Part shown: piece after piece, positions 12,351 through 24,750 of the stretch | Layout: each line of letters begins with the position of its first letter | Position numbering within the stretch: position 1 is the stretch's first letter | NCBI GenBank assembly: GCA_035578175.1 | Contig: JAQMRL010000003.1 | Coordinates: 58,388,672-58,452,671, forward strand | Direction: 5' to 3' | Source: Catonia carolina | Lineage: Eukaryota; Arthropoda; Insecta; Hemiptera; Achilidae | Length of the DNA stretch: 64,000 nucleotides | Notes under the pieces: model-generated | Told to the model about the DNA's origin: nothing | Seen by the model: the letters and a program-made list of their open reading frames with translations, nothing else | The model's database searches: none | Program-made: the position numbers and the translations under genes

Positions 12351-13036
12351 GCGGTTCTTTCAGCCATTTAACACTCCAGCTCCAGAGAGCCTATTGTATA
12401 GTTCCATCCTTCCTTATTCATACAGCAAACATAATTCGCACTCGTATAGGTTTCACGGGATTCAGGAGACTGCTTACTAAATAGTTATAAGGAAAATATT
12501 GCCCTCCAGATTAAGTGGGGAAAAAATCGAATAATTCGAAGATAATGAGAGGAAAATTTTTTATCTTCCACAGTCTACAAACCGAATTACCATTAAAGAT
12601 TCCCATTTCATATAGATATTTTCGAAGGTGACAGTGCCCTTTTAGTGCCCACAGCTACCTTAAGCTTCTTCCTGCCCAGTTCAAGTACTTCAACAGCAAG
12701 ATTATGAGATGTGTTAACCATACTTCTTTTTCCGTGTCTCAGTCCAACAGGTTGGTTCAAATAACCCTGGTGTATCGCACCGATTGAATCAGAGATGCCC
12801 CTATGTATCAATGATTTGCTGGCTTGCAGATACGATTCCGGTCCAGAAAACTGCCGTACAGACGCTAGTCGAGCCACAGTATACGCCCTTTCATTGCCCG
12901 TAATCCCTCTATGATCTGGCATCCACGCCATGATGTATTGTGTCCAGCCAATTAAGTAAGGTTCTGCAGGCTCTTCCATACCACCTATAATCCATTTAGT
13001 ATAACTTCTCTCACACAATCTCCCCTTCCTCGCCAA
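12318..13036 (-). pseudogene. Non-LTR retrotransposon RNase H and C-terminal remnant
   Basis: The minus-strand frame from 13036 contains WMPDHRGITGNERAYTVARL. This is close to the W-x-P-x-H-x-G-x-x-GNE-x-A-D motif that ends the RNase H domain of I-, R1- and Jockey-group LINEs, with Tyr in place of the usual Asp. A GPESYL segment follows, as is typical. Past 12640 the frame runs through a GHCHLRKHLY-like tail into a 3' UTR. The N-terminal endonuclease, RT and most of RNase H are absent. It is a 5'-truncated, decayed copy. Confidence 0.7.
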
Positions 13037-13039
13037 CTA

Positions 13040-14150
13040 CTTCTGCTACAATTAGTAAAGTTAGCCTCTACCACCACTACTACTACCAAGGCCACCACCC
13101 CTCTAACTTCTACGTGTGTTCTTGCCATAAATCTTGATGCCAATTTGTTTTCTTAATGACAAGTCATTTCAAAAGCGAGTTTCTGGCGCTATAACCAGAA
13201 TTTCTCGGCTAAGGTATGGTAATCCCTACAGAAGAGTCCACATAACACTTTCATTGAGTTTACTCTTCATGGTATTTATTGTACAATCACTATGTTAAAA
13301 CACAATGTTAAAAATGTGCGTGCGTAAGCGTATACACATGCACACTACTACAAACCGGGGTTTACCTGATTCTGTGAATGCCTACCGTATTACTACTAAC
13401 TACGGTATAAAAGGCAGGGGAAGGGAAAGTCACTAGTCCTGGATACTTATAGTGGAAGGGAGAGCTCTGTCCTCCCTTACCTTTTAACTAGTTATGATTA
13501 AAACATTATAGAACCTACATGACCATGATCCAAGTGCTTCCAGAACTGCCTGAACCCATTTTCAATTCTCGCAAACACAGGTGTTAACATCCAGTACTTC
13601 CACTTGAAACATAGTGGCTTATTTCCCAAGAGAAACAAAAATGTTTCTTCTATGTCAAACACCATGTATTTCAGCACCTGCACCCTCATCCATCTTATTT
13701 TCGTACGAATATCACAGCAGACCCACTGCTCATTCAGTGAGCCCCTCGGGACCACTCAACCCGATAAAGTTGTTTAAGTTGTGAGCATTCCAGAAATTAC
13801 GTCTGTCCATGTGTAAACCTAGATAACATATATTTTATATTTTCTCAGTTTGGTGTAAAACGAATCACACATAAATACAAAGGTTATTTTTCGACAAGAC
13901 GAAAATGTTTTATGTAGCGGTTATTAGCATTTATGTTAATTCACCAGTCATTAAACCAATGTTGTAATAACATAAGTAATTAAAATAATATTCTACCATT
14001 TACAATAATAAATAAATAATGGTTGAAATTTACTTACTCTTTCGTTGCGTAGGCACAGATTTCTAAACATAAGGAAGTCTGTCATTTGACCGAACATTCA
14101 CAAGCTCCGGGTTAATTCGTATTAGTAATGGTGGGGAGACGTTTTATCTG
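13040..14150. other. No recognised gene; one unidentified 85-codon frame
   Basis: A minus-strand frame at 13498-13755 has a fairly protein-like composition (aromatic and Arg/Lys rich, with LLGNKPLCFKWKYW) but matches no family I know. It may be LINE coding debris. Nothing else stands out. Confidence 0.3.
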
Positions 14151-14289
14151 AAAGAACAAATTATCTCTTAACATTGGGGAAATAAATCAATGCATAAAAA
14201 TTGTATTCATTATAATTAGGTAAACCTAAGCTTACATCATACGTAGATTTTTCATTTTTTGCGTTTTGGTCACTAGGGATCACGTTGAT

Positions 14290-14460
14290 ATAGATAAAAT
14301 TTCTTATTTTCCAAAAATTCTTTATTCGTTCATTCAACTTTTTCTTCCTTTCTTCTGTCCATTTTTTCAATTTATCATTAATTTTCTCTAGGAATCCAGA
14401 CTTATAACTCTTTTTCTAAATGTTTCTTATCTTTGATTAGTTCTTTTGAAGTATTTAGTA
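14290..14460 (-). pseudogene. Reverse transcriptase extreme C-terminal tail
   Basis: The minus strand gives FRKRVISLDS, then after a frame change KKWTEERKKKLNERIKNFW. A WTEER-x-x-x-HSERMKKYW-like ending is the usual last part of one group of arthropod endonuclease-reverse transcriptases. A related tail occurs at 57900-58290 on the plus strand. Nothing of the RT domain itself survives. Confidence 0.5.
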
Positions 14461-14469
14461 TTTTAAAGG

Positions 14470-17400
14470 AAATTACCATTTCCTAAAACCAATTTTTTTA
14501 ATTTGTTTATTGTATTTTCATACAACTTTTATTTATTAATCTATTTCATTCATTGTAAAGAGTATTTATTAAAATAATTGTAAATATTTAAAAGTTATTA
14601 AATTTAAAACAATATACATAAATAATGAGTGTTAGTAACAAATAATTATGTCTAGAACCGAGATTTGTAATTTATATTTTAGTTGTCACAAGTTAATAAA
14701 CTGTCATTTTTATTATTTTACACCGTTCGTTTATCGGTAGAAAAACAAGACGAGTTTTATTTTGAAGAAAACTTTCATCAGCAAAAGTTGAAGACTTCTG
14801 GAAAAGTCCTGTTAATACGATACCATCCCAAATTGGTTGTATTCCTTGAAAGCACGACCAACTCTACTTCCCTTAGGACTTGCATTGTTTTTCTAGTTCC
14901 TTTACTTCAACTTTTTCCTTATTCGATCGAACACTATTTTCAAATGTTCTGTTTGATAATGATAGATTCATGAAATACGATAACAAATAAATCACCCGAG
15001 TTTCAAAGATATTTCTTTTATATAAAATGTACGGGACGGTAAACTGTACAAGATTTCTCATAAATCATCAACTTAATTCACATTATATCATAACCTTCAT
15101 TACCGATTTGTATGTTGTTTGTACCCAAGCAATTGTATGTCCGAATGTTACAAATTGTATACAGATTTTAAATAAATCATATGATTATTATCGTCAACAG
15201 GAATTATTCATTATTAAAAAATTACACGACACCATACTTCTGAACGCAACAAAATTTATTCAACTTAAATGCATATAATCTCAAACAAGACTCATCAACA
15301 CTTAACTAGTACTTCCCTATCTACAGTATAAAGGTTGCTAAACTAGCCTCCTAAAAGGTTCCAAACAGTTAACAACTAGAAAAATCTAGAACTTTCCAAA
15401 CGTTAAAATAATACAAACAATAACATAAAAATTAAATTGTGTGAGTGTGGTTATAAATAAAATAATAACACATACATAAATGTACATTTAAAAAACATGC
15501 TACTCGTCATAGCAATCTAAAATAATACCGTAGTCTAAAACTAAAAATGTTATTTGTTGACATACAGTATAGGTAGCTAAAAGTTATTACTTGATACAGC
15601 CACAAGTCAAGATCAATAAGGACAGCACGACTGATGCATTAATGACTTGTTTTTTAAGTCGTTTTCTATAATATAAAGAAGTAACGTTTATTAATTTGTA
15701 CGAGGTATTCTCCAAAACCACCTAACGATTTCAAAAATTCTTGTACTGTTGGAAGCTTAAGCTTCCTGAGTAACATAGATATATGACATTATTAAATTTT
15801 CTAATTTTGAAAAAAATGTGATCTGTAAAATGAAGCCATTCTTTAATTTATTTTTTTAATGTAAGATCGTTTCGGAATTATTTTAGTTTTTCTATCAGCA
15901 TATTATCCTTTACTATTCCTCTTTACAAAATAAAAATTATTTTTCTGCGTACAAAGTTATGTGAACCTTACAAAAATTAAAAAGTTTGAATCATTTTTTC
16001 AACAAAGAGATTTTACTTACTTTTTCTTAGAATACTCATTCTAATTATTCATTTTACTCAGGTCCCAATTCTCCCATTTAAATAGTAATTCACTGTTAAT
16101 AAAATTATACTGTCAATAAATTCCTGTTGCTTGTACTAATTGCTCTAAACATGTAAGGTTGTGTAGGAAGTTTAACGCTTCAACTTTAATTTTTCATGAA
16201 GCGTAGCAAGCAGAATATTAATTGTCATTTATAAAAAACACAAATCAATTAAGAAAACTGCACGATTCTAATGAATAACATTTTCCTAAATTAAGCACTA
16301 CGATTGGTTTCCTTCAACCAATGAGAATACATTTCTTGAAAAAATCTGATTGGATAATAAGAACCAATGAGAGTAGTGTATTTTCAGGAATTTTTTTAAT
16401 TGAATTTGAGACTTATCGTCGGTTTATACAGCTGAGGCGTCATGAGCCAGACAAAGTCAATACTGTCGAATTACTTATCTGATCGCTTTTTACTAACTTT
16501 GTATTATATTTTTACATTATCATCTTCGTCTTCATGTACCTAGTTCTTCCAGAACTTTACCATTACAGAACCATTACAGTTTGTACTTTATCAGCAACCA
16601 GTCTAAAAAATTCACTGGTATTTGCATCATACAAATCCCGAAGGTTTTTTTTAGCCACGGTGTTATTCCTAGACCTGAACCAAGTTTACCTATTATTTTT
16701 CTTTGTATGATACTCTGCAATAATCTAAATTTATGACCTTTCATTACGTATTCAAAGTATTCGAATTTTCATTTTTTAAGAGTGCCTGTAATCTCAATGC
16801 TCTTATCTAAATAGTGGATTATCTTGGAGTTGCAGACTTTCTCCACCCAAGAAACTTCTAACGTCATTCTTAACCACACATCGAACTTCTCAGAGCGTTT
16901 AAGTTATCAGTAAAATTAAACTAACGGATTTAAAGGAGCATCTGGCACATACCCAGAAGGAATAAGGAGCTTTAACCTTACTAATTTGTCAAACTTCGAT
17001 TAAACCAATATACTGCGGGTAAGATTTTTGGTCCGATCTGGCAATTTTTCAACGGTTGTTTTCATCTTTCACCATTCACTAGCCTTAATGTGCGTAACAG
17101 TCGGGCGTAAGGCAAAAGAATCTAAAGATTCAGGTAACCCCCCAAAACAAAAATACACTATTAATAACAACTACGCTAAATTAATAACAAATACGCTACG
17201 TGCCTGTGATGCATATTACAACATTGCACAGTGATATTTTAGAAATGTCTAAGGGACTAAACTTTTCATTGCAAGAAATAGTGTATTCTTTGTTTTGTAT
17301 TGAACAAGGATACTGGTTTGCGACGAATAGACTATTTTGAATAGAAATTCTCGGAAATCGAAGGTAGTAGAAACGTTTGTTTTTATTTTAATTTATTCTA

Positions 17401-18900
17401 CAATGTTCTCAATAGTTAAGTTTAGTGTAATGCTTATAGCCAAGTTTAGTGTAAGCTTAGCTATCGTAATTAATTTAATAGAAGTGTACTCGATTGTAAT
17501 TTGGTATATAGATCGGCTAAGTTTAAAGAAAATTTATTTGTTTATTAGTTAATCCCAAAAGAACCTAGGCTTAGGTGTTACAATATTTATAAAATCGTAT
17601 ATTGTACCTAGACGAACAGTTTAAGAGTTTTAACTAAAAGCGACAAAACTTACAATAATTTAATAATTTCTTATTAAAAAGCTCATAAAAAGAAAGAAAA
17701 TGAGCAAGCTTGCAATTTACTGAACATTATTTATTTAATATTTAACAACGTAGATAATTTTTAAAGGAAATTATTTTTCTCTGAATTTAGAAAGTTTATT
17801 AAATTATACCATGAATAAAAAGATTCATTAAAAACATTACAACAATTTGAATTTTTAAATGTTTGACAAATTTAATATAATTAGCATAAGATTATGTTTA
17901 ATATTAATAAAAGTGAACGAATAAATTGCAATTAAAACATTTAATTAAGCTTCTTGTTCAATTGTGTGAACTGGTGATAAGAGAAGGCAAAAGGAGTTCG
18001 GTTGATTGCAAGCTGAAATGATGATGATGATTATTTCTAAGGCAGGAAGGAAGAAAGACAGAAGACAGAGAAAGAATGAGTGGGAGCAGCATCTCTATTG
18101 ATGCTCATATTCTTAGCAGAGAAGGCGCGAAAGGAATCCAGCAATATAGCTCCAGTATGCCAAGGAATTCACATATCTCTCATAGAATAGAGTTAGCCAC
18201 TTTCAAGACCTCAAAATTCTCTCGCCTCGATCCAATGAATTTCTCAATGAACTCTTAACTTCATATTTATTATTAGAAACGATGAAGAAAAATAAAAGAG
18301 AACCAAACGAAAGAACTGGAGCAGTATAAAATATTTGCTGATCAACAAAGATATTTAAAAAAAGAACAACTATATAAATTATACAACTATTTTTTTCAAA
18401 GTATATTAAAATGCAAAGCTTCATTCCTATACCGGCAATTGCTCGTATCAGAGGGGTTGCATTGAGTTTTCAGACATAACTGAGTGAATACAAACTATTA
18501 GTGATTAGAATATACCGAGACAAGGGGCAATAGAAGCGTGTACTGTATGAGGTTTAAACAGGAGTGATTTGTTGCACAGGTCGACGACTAATCCAATTCA
18601 GTTCTCCCTCTGAAACAGGGTAGAAAAAGGTTCCTACTACTGTATGTCTTCGATTATTTGTTTATGGGTTTAGAAGAATTCTTTTGTGCATTTATTTATC
18701 TTGAAATTTTTTTGTCCTTACAAATAGGGCCGTTTTTAGTAGTGAATATTTGAATAGTGTCAAGAGAAGTTGTGGATCGTGCGTTAAATGGAGTGAATTA
18801 TTGAAAACCAGTTTGTACATCACAACACGAGCGAATTGGAAACATGTCTTCACTTAGAAAAGTGAAAGTACAATGTTTTTGGTTTTGAAAGTAAGAGTTG
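14470..18900. other. Long stretch without recognised genes
   Basis: About 4.4 kb of AT-rich DNA. Small frames near 14683, 15027, 17028 and 17337 lack protein-like composition, splice context or motifs. An ATGATGATGATG run near 18018-18032 resembles the simple tail seen after some LINE insertions, but no coding part is visible before it. Confidence 0.4.
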
Positions 18901-19635
18901 ATTACAGTAAAACTTCTCTTAACCAAAATAGCATTTAACCGAAACGGCCCCGAAAATTAAAAAAAAAATAAATGTACAAAACTGCACTCTTACGCACGAA
19001 GTGCGGGCTGCCTATATATTTCGTCGCATGTATTTTGAAATGTTCTCTAGCAGAAGTATTGTTTCTGTACTAAGGAATACCGTAATTTCTTGCACTAGTA
19101 TTTGTTTATTATCAATTAAACTTACATAAAACTTTTCAGCATTAAATTTTCTACAAATTTTATTTCTGAAATTATATTACTATAAATTTTGCAAATTTAT
19201 AGCAGTTTAAACGTAAAATATTTGCTTTTTATATCAATATTTTGTTTTATGCCTGACGTATTTAAAACTACTGAAGATACAGTTCTAGGACTTGTTTCAT
19301 TACATTTTTCAGCCCGAATATAATATAAATCCACCAAATTTGTCACTAAAAGTGAACCCAAAATTTAAAATGGCCGAATTTCACCAGGGAAACTAAAATC
19401 GGGGCAAAATTTTCCGCTAGCTGTAACTCACTAATGAAGCATTTATGGACATATGTTTATATTTTAATAAAAGGAATATATTTGCAGAGTTGACTACCTC
19501 CCGGGACTCTCAGTATATATATCTATATATATTATTTTATTAAACATTATTTTCCTTTGTTTGCACCACTACATATATGATAATGAACAGCCAAAACAAA
19601 ACAAAATGAAATATAAAACTCACCTCAGAGTATTA

Positions 19636-19690
19636 TATTCTTTCGAGATCTTTCGTCTCTCTCGGAGACATCATCAGGAATATTAAAACA
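19636..19690 (-). ncRNA. Hammerhead-ribozyme-like motif of a Penelope-like element
   Basis: On the minus strand the order is CTGATGA (complement of 19671-19677), then a 5-bp stem GTCTC/GAGAC (19665-19669 with 19655-19659) closed by a 5-nt loop, then GAAA (19651-19654). Next comes a 3-bp palindromic stem AGA/TCT and a C at 19645, the expected cleavage nucleotide after the UH dinucleotide. Short pairing for stem I is available between the TTC before CTGATGA and the GAA after the C. All hammerhead core bases are present. One extra U sits between CUGAUGA and stem II. Penelope-like elements are known to carry minimal hammerheads with very short stem III in their terminal repeats. This one lies about 140 bp past the GIY-YIG stop codon. 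Confidence 0.55.
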
Positions 19691-19825
19691 CACTAATCAC
19701 ATATATAACAAAAAAAAACATTAAAACAATTATGGTCGACGACCACGTCAATTATTCCCTATATCATAAACCATTCCGCGCGCGGTTATTCGGCCGAATG
19801 ACGGTATAATCATTTGTACCTAGTT

Positions 19826-20640
19826 TTATTTCTTATCGCGACTAATAATTTGAAATAATTTGTCGTTATCGAATTCTGTCTGGCTGTTCATTAAATTTAT
19901 CTTCTTATTTTTAAATTTAGAAATATAATATTTTTCCAACTGCCATAATTTGTTACTATCGAAACATATTTCCAAAATTTCTAAATTATTGTCGTGACTG
20001 CTTATTTTATGCCCTTTCGTTAGCAGATGTTCTGCACATTAGAATTTTTACATTCCTTCTTTTAAATAAGCAGCATAATGCTCAGAAAATCGTTTTTTAA
20101 ATGATCTATTAGTTTTTCCGATGTAACAAAAATTACAGTCGCTACAATTGATTTTATATATGCCCTGACCATTATACTTGTCATATGATTTGTTATTGTA
20201 TAATGTTGGTAGATACCTGGATATTTTATTAAAAGGCTTATAAGCAATTTGGACATCTGTATTACGGAAAGCGTTGGACATTAAATCGGTCATGTTATTC
20301 ATATATTTTTGTGAACCAAAAGTCCTTTTCCTGGTGGAATTTATGTTAATTAACTGAGTTAGCTGTTTACGGGTGTTTTTAATTTTTTATTTTTTAAGAA
20401 CTCTTCTGAATATTTCTACGCCATAATCATTATTTACTGCCAGGGCTTTTAAATGTTCAATTTCAATTTGAAAATCTTTTTCCTTACTACTATAGATGAA
20501 TGCTCTGTGGATTAAATTATAGAATATTCCTATTTTATGTTCCCATGGATGGTTAGAAAAACGATTGATTATAATACGAGTATCATTTGCTATAGTCTTC
20601 CTATAAACAGCCGTTTCCACTCGGTCTCCTTCAATTTAAA
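19826..20640 (-). pseudogene. Penelope-like element remnant with GIY-YIG endonuclease
   Basis: Minus strand, 5' to 3': the frame at 20620-20387 resembles the end of a Penelope-type RT and linker (VYRKTIANDT, HPWEHKIGIFYNLIHRA). After a frameshift, 20302-20048 and its continuation carry a GIY-YIG nuclease. Visible parts are GIYKINCSDCNFCYIGKTNR, with both the GIY and YIG elements and the CxxC typical of the group, then the R-x-x-F-x-E-H helix. Past the TAG near 20043 the same frame continues through a second conserved block (LLTKGHKISSHDNN) to a TAA at 19826-19828. The N-terminal RT is missing. A hammerhead-like motif follows at 19636-19690. The frame is broken at two or more points, so it is not functional here. 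Confidence 0.75.
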
Positions 20641-20863
20641 TTTTGTTTATCCCAAATGCCCTCACCCCTTTTATTTCGGATAACGAAGGTTATACTGTAA
20701 TTATTTAATTATGAGTGACCAACGTTCTACGTTTTTTATAAAATTTTGTAAACAATTTAGCAAACGTAATTTTACCGTAATAATTTATTGTAGTTAATTA
20801 ATTTATCGTTTCTACTTCTTTGACATTTTTTTACTTTATTTGATGTTCCACCAACAGTTTTGC

Positions 20864-20981
20864 CAAAAGTGGGTTCCGGAATGATGGATTAGAAAATGAA
20901 ATACGTCCAGACCTGAGCCAGGAATCAAACCTGAGACCTTTCGCTTTGCAGCCTAGCTCGACTATGCCATGGAGCCAGTCA
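20864..20981 (-). repeat. tRNA-derived SINE, minus strand
   Basis: From 20981 on the minus strand: TGGCTCCATGGCATAGTCGA (A-box region), then GGTTTGATTCCTGG (B box). A CAGGTCTGGACG linker and a short body ending near TTTTGGC follow. Confidence 0.6.
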
Positions 20982-21099
20982 ATTAACATTTTTTAGTAAA
21001 ACAAAATATGGAAAGATTGTATATCATTTAAAAAAAACTTACAGATTGAAAATTTTTTAGTTTCAACTAAAAATTTTGTTTGGCAATCACATGCCTGTA

Positions 21100-22195
21100 C
21101 AACTTCAGATTCATCCAGTAAGTGGAAAATAGAGAAATAGACGAATATTTTGTTGAAGAGATAAACACTTTCTATAAAATAAATTCAGGAAAAGGAGTGT
21201 ATGGTTTCGACAGCTGTCACTAGTTGCCTAATATTACGCAATATAGATCTATATTTTGCCATTAATTTGACATCTTGCTCCGACAAGGTTTGACAGTTAC
21301 AACAATTTTCAGTTTTATTAGGTTTATTAAGCATTCCTCTATTATTTTTATATTATTATACCTAGTTACAATAATAAATAAGTTAACCTGAAAATGAATT
21401 ACTTTATAGAAGTATAAGGCTTCTGATAAAAATCATACATAAACCGGAAATGGTTTCTGTTCAAGATTTTGAACACAGGAAAATATCGTTGGAACGCTGA
21501 ACTATCAATCTTCAATAAGCCATTGTATAAGGCACTCAAACCAGTTTTAACGTATAACTCGCAACTCCAGCGGTGCTTCCGTTTCTCGTATCAGTGGGGT
21601 TAGGTGGACCAAAATTCATAAGTAGATCAGAACCATAGAAGTGCGTGCGCTGCGCGCCCTCACTTTGCCATAAGGTGAAATTCGGTCACCAATGGGTTAG
21701 GTGGATAAGAATGTGGTAGTACGAGAAAACTTCGTGGGGCTGGTCGCCCTTGTGTAGGTTTCCCGATTGTTTGTAGTTTAAATTTCCGAAACAAAAATTA
21801 GCGCAATTTGCACCCGGAAAAACAGTTAATAAAATCGTTTCGAAAAAATTTTGGACGAAGAAAAAACATTTCGTGTGGAAAATTTGTACAAAAACTTTTT
21901 GAGGCGATAGAAATGAATAACAACAAACCCGGGGGTGCAAATCATCAAAATTTGGTTCTTGAGTTTTCTCGGAGAAACAGTGGGTTAAGGGCAACTCTAG
22001 CTACATGGTCTTGAAATACTTTCTGTAGGGCACAAGAAAGGTCCTGTACACGTTTTCACGACGATCCACGGTTTAGGAGAAAAAAGTACTACCCCCTACC
22101 TTAGCGAAGGCGGTGCGACCTGAAGATTTTGGGGTTACAAATGGTTGCATTACAAAAAGGGGTGCGACCTGAAAATTTTCGGGTTACTAATGCAA
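21100..22195. other. No recognised gene; short direct repeat
   Basis: GGTGCGACCTGAA, followed by a TTTT(G/C)GGGTTAC-like run, appears twice in tandem near 22111-22138 and 22161-22187. Small frames at 21686-22014 on both strands overlap and match nothing I know. The GGTTAGGTGGA motif recurs near 21598 and 21694. This may be old repeat sequence. Confidence 0.35.
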
Positions 22196-22200
22196 ATAAC

Positions 22201-23556
22201 GGGTGATTCAAAAAGAGCGCCGGTTTTTAAACGGCTGGTAAATTTTTGTTTATCGGTTGGCAACATTGTTAGACCTCATTTCTATTTCGGAGAACATTCC
22301 GATTGACGATTCAGTTGTAGTTTCTCTTGTTCGCAGTGTAGTACTCTCGCAGTCTGTGTCTAACCATGGAGAAGTTTACTATTGCACAACGAGTGTTAAT
22401 CGTCAAAACATTTTACCAGAGTGGAGAGAGTTATGCGGCTACTGTCAGGCGACTTCGCGGTACTCTAGGACGTAATGAAGCACCGAATGAATCAACAGTT
22501 CGCAGGCTCATGAAAAAGTTTTTTGAGACGGGTTCAACAGTCGACCTTAAAAGTTCTGGACGTCGTCGTTCTGGCCGAACTGAGCAGAACGTTGCGTTGG
22601 TTCGTGACAGTGTGGCTGTTAGCCCAGCGAAATCAATAAGTCGCCGTTCTCAACAATTGGGTTTACGATGTTCTTCTGTACGGAGAATTCTTCGGTACGA
22701 TCTCCAATATCACCCGTATAAAATTCAGTTGACGCAACATTTGAAAGTGGCAGACCACCAGAAGAGACGACAGTTTGTTGACTGGGTATTGAGAAAACGG
22801 CAGGATGATGACACCTTCGCAAACAAAATCATTTTCAGTGATGAGGCGCACTTCCACTTAAACGGTTTTGTTAATAAACAGAACTGCCGTATGTGGGGTT
22901 TAGAAAACCCTCGCGCGGTTAATGAAAGGGAAATGTATGCACAGCGAGTGACAGTTTGGTGCGGCTTTTGGTCGGGCGGTGTCATCGGCCCGTACTTTTT
23001 TGAAAATCAAGAAGGACAAGCCGTGACAGTAAATGGAGACCGATACCGTACGATGATTAGGGAGTTTTTGTGGCGTCATTTGGATGGAATAGACATTGAC
23101 GAGTTGTTGTTTCAGCAGGATGGTGCCACCTGTCACGCTGCACGAGAAACAATGTTGTTGCTCCGTGAACGGTTCCAGGATCGCATCATTTCTCGTAATT
23201 CCGACCATCAATGGCCACCAAGGTCGTGTGACTTGACGCCTTGTGACTTTCATCTTTAAGGTCATCTGAAGTCATTGGTGTATGCCAATAAACCCCGAAA
23301 CATCAATGACTTGAAGGAGGAAATTTGACGGGTTATCGGGCAAATGGAAGTCGAAACTTGTCGTGCAGTAATATCCAATTTCATGGACAGAGTTGATGCG
23401 TGCCAGCGCAGTAGAGGAGGACACATGCATGACATCATTTTTCATACATGAAATCGGAAGGTAAGATGAACTTGTTGATGTATTTATTTTCAGTTTTTCA
23501 ATAAAATAAATCTCTTAATTTGATATATCAAAACCGGCGCTCTTTTTGAATCACCC
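22201..23556 (+). mobile_element. DD41D Tc1/mariner-superfamily transposon
   Basis: A 27-bp perfect inverted repeat (starting GGGTGATTCAAAAAGAGCGC) lies at 22201-22227 and 23530-23556. TA dinucleotides near both ends fit the superfamily's TA target, although two bases between TA and GGG differ at the two ends (AC versus TA). The element is about 1.36 kb and contains one transposase frame in the same orientation. Internal stops make it non-autonomous. Confidence 0.85.
22366..23451 (+). pseudogene. DD41D transposase, two nonsense codons
   Basis: The start ATG at 22366 opens a helix-turn-helix region of the DUF4817 type (FTIAQRVLIVKTFYQSGESY, residues 4-23, with a second HTH near 65-115). The DDE core follows. 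D159 lies in FSDEAHFHL, D252 in FQQDGATCH and D294 in LTPCDFHL. The last two are separated by 41 residues, which gives the DD41D signature. A TAA replaces the codon after FHL (codon 298, where the family normally has Trp). A TGA lies at codon 321 (23326-23328). The frame is otherwise open to a natural-looking TGA at 23449-23451, for a full length near 361 codons. Both breaks are point changes, so the copy is old enough to have decayed but is not scrambled. Confidence 0.85.
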
Positions 23557-23579
23557 TATATATTGTCGTCATGATCATA

Positions 23580-24290
23580 TTTAACAATCTAACACTTCAA
23601 CTGTTACACATATAGGCCTAATATTTAAATAAATATACCTGAAAATTGTAGGGCCAAAACTCTCTGAAGTAGAAAGGCTAAATGGCAAATTCTTACTACG
23701 TTGCATAATTACTTGATCCAAAATTCCAATTATTTTCTTCATCCTCTTCAACCCGCATCCAAATTTCCTCGTGTCAGGCCCAACACAATTCCTCTTCATC
23801 TCTCCTGCATTACTACTTAGGCATTGCATCTTTTTCTCAATACATCCATAAATTAACCCCTCCACTTTACACTCTTGGTCTTTCCCACTTCATCTCTAAG
23901 TATGTCTTTCTTTTAGACATTAATTTTTTGCTACTGCAATCTAGTCTGGGAATGAGCAATATTTCTAACCTAAATTACTAAAACAAAATCCTTAATTGCC
24001 AACTGTTTGTAATGTTAACTATTGTTCCGTTCACAATAAGTAGCCCATGTTAATATCATGCACTACACTAAATACATTTTTCACTATAACTCCAACCTAA
24101 CTCAAACGGTTCCTTTCTCGTGGCTGGCGCACAACATCTCAATTGTCGAGAAGTTTTCTTGACGGAGCTGTGCATATCTCCTTATTTCATTTGCGACTAA
24201 CCTTCTTCACTTCTCCTCCTTCACTTCTTTGTGTTTTGTGTTTTAACAATGTTCCTTGATACTTTATTTTGCAACCTCTGAATAATTCTG
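23580..24290. other. No recognised gene
   Basis: A 94-codon minus-strand frame at 23581-23865 has mixed protein-like composition (WGEMKR-like and RRMKKIIGILDQ-like runs) but no family I can name. It could be retroelement debris. Confidence 0.3.
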
Positions 24291-24292
24291 TT

Positions 24293-24498
24293 ACTCTGAA
24301 TTTTATTACACAGCCAGAACCTGTGGTGAATGAAGTGAAGTTGTAATTTGCAGGGTGTAAAGTAGGTGCTTTTTGAAGGGCCTGGTATACTTTTCTACTC
24401 AGTGAGGAAGGCAACAGTAAACCACCTCACTCCTCTGTTTTACTTAGTAAAGCCTCTAGAGGTTCAAACCAGCCTTTCGGCTGAAGACCTAAACAACA
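24293..24498 (+). repeat. 400-bp dispersed repeat (R400), partial copy
   Basis: Matches the last half of the family at 6321-6719, from ACTCTGAATTTTATTACACAG to GACCTAAACAACA. The 5' half is absent, which fits 5' truncation of a retroposed sequence. Confidence 0.65.
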
Positions 24499-24750
24499 TG
24501 TTTCCGTTCTTAAAGATTGTAAATCTAAGTAATTAAATATTTCACTAACTTTTATCTCTTTATTATCACTAAGTTCCAAACATTTTAACTCTTCTTTCGC
24601 AGTTATTAAATATTCTGTTTTCCCTAAGTTTATTATTAAACAGTATTTTTTTTTGACTATTCCTCCTAATTTTGCATTGTAAAACTCAGATATTTATCAT
24701 CTTTGACTATCACTATTTGGTCATAAAAGTGAGTATATATTCAGGTATTA

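Noticed and set aside
14683..15278. Small plus-strand frames as genes
   Set aside because: AT-driven composition, no motif, and overlapping frames on the other strand of equal quality.
18905..18960. CAGTAAAACTTCTCTTAACC as a Tigger-type element end
   Set aside because: It looks like such a terminus, but no inverted partner with TA was found nearby, so no element is called.
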